This document shows, one piece after another, positions 6,012 through 7,769 of a stretch of 7,769 nt of DNA (position 1 is the stretch's first letter; each line of letters starts with the position of its first letter). This DNA is from an uncultured Clostridia bacterium (lineage in GTDB: Bacteria > Bacillota > Clostridia > Christensenellales > Aristaeellaceae). The notes under the pieces are model-generated. The model ran no database searches. It saw only the letters and a list, made by a program, of their open reading frames with translations, and was not told the origin of the DNA. The translations under genes were made by a program, and so were the position numbers. The stretch lies in NCBI GenBank assembly GCA_934630975.1, contig CAKTXH010000104.1:1-7769 (forward strand). Direction: 5' to 3'.

Positions 6012-7228
6012 GGCTCACCCTCCGGCGGATAATCGCTCTGCGAAGTCGGCTGATACGGGTCAAACAGTTTCCCCGACCGCGCGTCAATGCCCACTTTTTT
6101 GAAATTCGTTCCCTTTCGAAAATCGCCGTTTTCCGCATATTCGGATTCCACCGCCTTCGGCGAATCGACATATTCACATTCGCAAACCCATATCGGATAA
6201 AGCACGTAGGTTTCCGTTCCATCGAACGCCGGATAAGGCGCATACGTTTCTTCCGGGTTCAGATAGCAGATATAGCCCAGCCGAAGGGCATATATGTTCC
6301 GAATCCGTCCGGCTTCCATCTCCTTTTCCAGCGTCGAAAGCACCGTGTCCAGCCCCGCAAACGCTTCACAGGGGATTTCATCCGTCTTTTCCATCATCAG
6401 CGCATGCATGAAAAACGTCCGCTGATCCATAATTTCTGAAAACCACTGCATTGTTCCAAGCCGCGTAAAACCCTCGCCATAAATCTTTTTCTCGGTCAAT
6501 GCCTGCCATGCATACAGGTGGCGCGACAAACCCAGAATCGGAACGCCGCCGATCTGCTGCATGAAGTGAATCTCATACGTGCCCATCGGATAGTTGTCTC
6601 TGGTTTTCTCCTTCCGGCGCGCCCTTTCTTTCAGTGCAATATAATCCACGGCGACGGGTTCAACCTCGTCCCCATAAAAATATCCGATCATCTCGTTCAG
6701 ATAGCGCTCCGCATCCGCCAGCGACATCGGGTTTTCCTCCGCGTAACAGGTTTCGGCGTCAAGCTCTTCGGGATAAAAGCATTGCTCGTTTGCCCACAGC
6801 TTTTGCGCATTTCGCTGAACGGTTGGGCTTTGGTCGTAAACAAGTATGATATCCCCGCGTCCGTCGTCCAGACCATATTCGATTGCGCCGGGATTCTGCC
6901 CCAACGCAGTCAACATCACCTGATCTTCAATCATAGCGAAGGTATCTCGCTTTTCCTTAACGCGAATCGCGCCGCCGGATTGTTCCATCCGCTCCTGCGT
7001 CATGGGCTGGATGATTTGCGCTTTGAGAATCGGAATGTCTTCTACTTCCGGCACGACAATCGGAATATCCACGTTAACCATCCGCCCGTTTACCTGATAC
7101 GTCTGCGTCCATCGTCCCATCTCCTCGACCTGCGCCCGCAGTTCCGAGATGGAAACCAAGTCTCCCTGCGCGCTTGCCAGCGTCGGTACAAGCAGCAAAG
7201 CGCCAAGCGTCGCAATCCATCGTTTCAT
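6008..7228 (-). CDS. Exported protein of unknown function
   Basis: This 406-residue protein starts with a classic signal peptide (MKRWIATLGALLLVPTLASA, predicted cleavage before Gln21) and no lipobox, so it is secreted or wall-associated rather than a lipoprotein. I do not recognise a characterised family. The mature part is rich in acidic and aromatic residues, with a basic patch ALKERARRKEK at about 198-208. Its last 90 residues (ALRLGYICYLNP, then YVLYPIWVCECEYV, ending VGIDARSGKLFDP) follow a strand pattern like PepSY or YycI-type repeats, which is only a suggestion. Cys150, Cys161, Cys287, Cys321, Cys349 and Cys351 could form disulfides. An open frame runs back to 7570, but the ATG at 7228 has GGGAGG seven bases upstream and begins the signal peptide, so upstream ATGs are rejected. 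The stop overlaps the start of the membrane protein gene by four bases, implying a joint envelope role. Confidence 0.82.
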   Translation of the reverse strand: MKRWIATLGALLLVPTLASAQGDLVSISELRAQVEEMGRWTQTYQVNGRMVNVDIPIVVPEVEDIPILKAQIIQPMTQERMEQSGGAIRVKEKRDTFAMIEDQVMLTALGQNPGAIEYGLDDGRGDIILVYDQSPTVQRNAQKLWANEQCFYPEELDAETCYAEENPMSLADAERYLNEMIGYFYGDEVEPVAVDYIALKERARRKEKTRDNYPMGTYEIHFMQQIGGVPILGLSRHLYAWQALTEKKIYGEGFTRLGTMQWFSEIMDQRTFFMHALMMEKTDEIPCEAFAGLDTVLSTLEKEMEAGRIRNIYALRLGYICYLNPEETYAPYPAFDGTETYVLYPIWVCECEYVDSPKAVESEYAENGDFRKGTNFKKVGIDARSGKLFDPYQPTSQSDYPPEGEP

Positions 7229-7304
7229 TCGAATTCCTCCCGTCGTTTCGTCTTTCGGTATCGCAGAATTTTTCTTTCCGCTTTTCCCTTCACTTCTATG
7301 ACGT

Positions 7305-7339
7305 AAAAAATCACGGATTTTGACACTTTTTCCGTGATT
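7305..7339 (-). terminator. Terminator-like hairpin upstream of the exported-protein gene
   Basis: On the - strand AATCACGGA (7339-7331) and TCCGTGATT (7317-7309) form a nine-pair stem with a 13-base loop, running straight into a T run (complement of AAAAAA at 7305-7310). It could end read-through from the repeat region, and so insulate the exported-protein operon. An alternative promoter reading of the same bases is given among the findings. Confidence 0.6.
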
Positions 7340-7392
7340 CTTTGGATTATTTTTTGAAAGAGGGTGGAAAGATGAATTACATATCGGTTGGG

Positions 7393-7407
7393 CTTTACAA
7401 TGTAAAG
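7393..7407. promoter_or_regulatory. Perfect palindrome, candidate operator
   Basis: CTTTACA-A-TGTAAAG is a perfect 7-1-7 inverted repeat in an AT-rich upstream region. The core TACA/TGTA resembles half sites bound by BlaI/MecI-type repressors, but the spacing is one base, shorter than those operators, so no regulator is assigned. It lies about 165 bases upstream of the exported-protein start on the - strand. Confidence 0.4.
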
Positions 7408-7429
7408 GATGGTTCGTCAAAAAGTAGGG

Positions 7430-7442
7430 GCGCGCATCGCGC
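7430..7442. repeat. GC-rich short hairpin, REP-like
   Basis: GCGCG-CAT-CGCGC forms a five-pair stem following AAAGTAGGG, a leader often seen in short intergenic hairpin repeats of Firmicutes. With only one copy in the window, repeat status cannot be shown. Confidence 0.3.
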
Positions 7443-7512
7443 GTCTGCGGGATACCGAGCACATTCGACGTTGCAATTTTGCTTGTTCCAAGCTTTGCAA
7501 ACCCTCGCGGCA

Positions 7513-7634
7513 ACGTCCTACTCTCCCAGGTGTTCACCCATATGCTGAATCCGCCACAGGCGGCGCACATGGGGGAACCTAATCAAGTACAATGTTGCAC
7601 GTTGGCCTGTAACCAACCTGGGAGAGCAGGACGT
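7513..7634. repeat. Structured repeat copy A with 5S-like ends (complete)
   Basis: This 122-base unit is bounded by an 18-base inverted repeat (7513-7530 with 7617-7634, one mismatch) whose sequence CCTGGGAGAGTAGGACGT matches the conserved 3' end of bacterial 5S rRNA. Within it lie a first arm, stem 7532-7544 with 7566-7578 (11 of 13 pairs) capped by CCGCC-ACA-GGCGG (7551-7563), and a second arm with TTGG/CCAA (7602-7605, 7613-7616) or, alternatively, CAATGT/ACGTTG (7590-7604). The whole can fold as a three-way junction. The conserved 5' half of 5S rRNA, including CCGAAC and AAGTTAAG, is absent, so it is not a normal 5S gene. It could be a miniature mobile element, a structured RNA, or a rearranged 5S remnant. 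Confidence 0.75.
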
Positions 7635-7663
7635 AACGGAGGGCAAAGCTACTTTCGCGCCTT

Positions 7664-7769
7664 ACCTCCTACTCTCCCAGGCATAGTCCCCATGCTGAAT
7701 CCGCCACAGGCGGCGCATGGGGACTATGCTAACCAAGTACAATGTTGCACATTGGCTTGTAACCAACCT
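7664..7769. repeat. Structured repeat copy B (cut by window edge)
   Basis: This second copy lies 151 bases after copy A in the same orientation. Its left end (7664-7681) matches copy A at all but one base; its right terminal repeat starts at 7767 and runs out of the window. The first arm is a perfect 14-pair stem (7681-7694 with 7716-7729), different in sequence from copy A yet capped by the same 21-base segment (7695-7715). The following 39 bases differ from copy A at three positions, all transitions. CAATGT-TGC-ACATTG (7740-7754) is perfectly paired here. The 29 bases between the copies (7635-7663) carry no separate feature. Confidence 0.72.

Larger units (their letters stand above)
7229..7512. 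other. Intergenic region without a convincing gene
   Basis: This stretch holds a Shine-Dalgarno site for the exported protein (GGGAGG, complement of 7236-7241), a terminator-like hairpin at 7305-7339, a perfect 15-base palindrome at 7393-7407, a GC-rich hairpin at 7430-7442, and a larger hairpin at 7471-7500 (TTGCAA ends, inner GCTTG/CAAGC). A + strand frame from ATG 7372 runs to 7548 behind a GA-rich site, but it is low-complexity and enters the repeat, so it is not annotated as a gene. Confidence 0.55.

Noticed and set aside
7342..7548. Small + strand open frame (68 codons, or 59 from ATG 7372)
   Set aside because: Its second half is a translation of the 5S-like repeat and the rest has no recognisable pattern. 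The GA-rich site before 7372 is not enough.
7229..7570. N-terminal extension of the exported protein to an ATG at 7570
   Set aside because: The extension crosses the terminator-like hairpin and repeat copy A, has no domain features, and the internal ATG has an ideal ribosome site plus a signal peptide.
7513..7769. Functional 5S rRNA gene
   Set aside because: Only the 3'-end sequence is present; the conserved 5' half and loop sequences are missing and the ends are inverted copies of each other.
7513..7769. CRISPR array
   Set aside because: The units are 151 bases apart, internally palindromic, and lack short uniform repeats with unique spacers.

Overview
The window looks like a piece of chromosome from a GC-rich member of Bacillota, class Clostridia, probably a gut commensal. 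The grounds are indirect. There is an ECF sigma factor with a one-pass membrane partner and an NTF2-like protein of a type I associate with Clostridia. Shine-Dalgarno sites are strong GGAGG/AAGGAG types, and the clearest vegetative-type promoter is of sigma-A form. GC is high at third codon positions, which creates long antisense shadow ORFs. A genus cannot be named from the sequence alone.

Left to right: (1) the 3' part of a family 2 glycosyltransferase (+) closed by a terminator; (2) a three-gene + strand operon of ECF sigma factor, membrane-anchored putative anti-sigma protein and NTF2-like protein, each overlapping the next, driven by a promoter of ECF type that is probably autoregulatory; (3) a bidirectional terminator between convergent units; (4) a - strand pair, a MetQ/NlpA-type binding protein followed by msrA, with its own sigma-A promoter; (5) a second - strand pair, an exported protein of unknown function whose stop overlaps the GTG start of a polytopic GT-C-like membrane protein; (6) about 540 bases at the right end without a convincing gene, holding a terminator-like hairpin, a perfect palindrome and two tandem copies of a structured repeat whose ends resemble the 3' end of 5S rRNA.

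Two things stand out. First, the MetQ-like protein appears to be a circular permutation: the half that is C-terminal in ordinary MetQ comes directly after the signal peptide, and the half that is normally N-terminal comes last and stops at the hinge. It has no lipobox, no metN/metI neighbour, and is probably co-transcribed with methionine sulfoxide reductase. Second, the two right-end repeats keep nearly identical apical and side sequences, while the stem of one arm differs between copies yet stays paired in both, which points to selection on structure.

The likely working units are an envelope-stress type sigma/anti-sigma switch, a methionine or methionine-sulfoxide related pair, and an unassigned cell-envelope pair (exported protein plus membrane glycosyltransferase-like protein).
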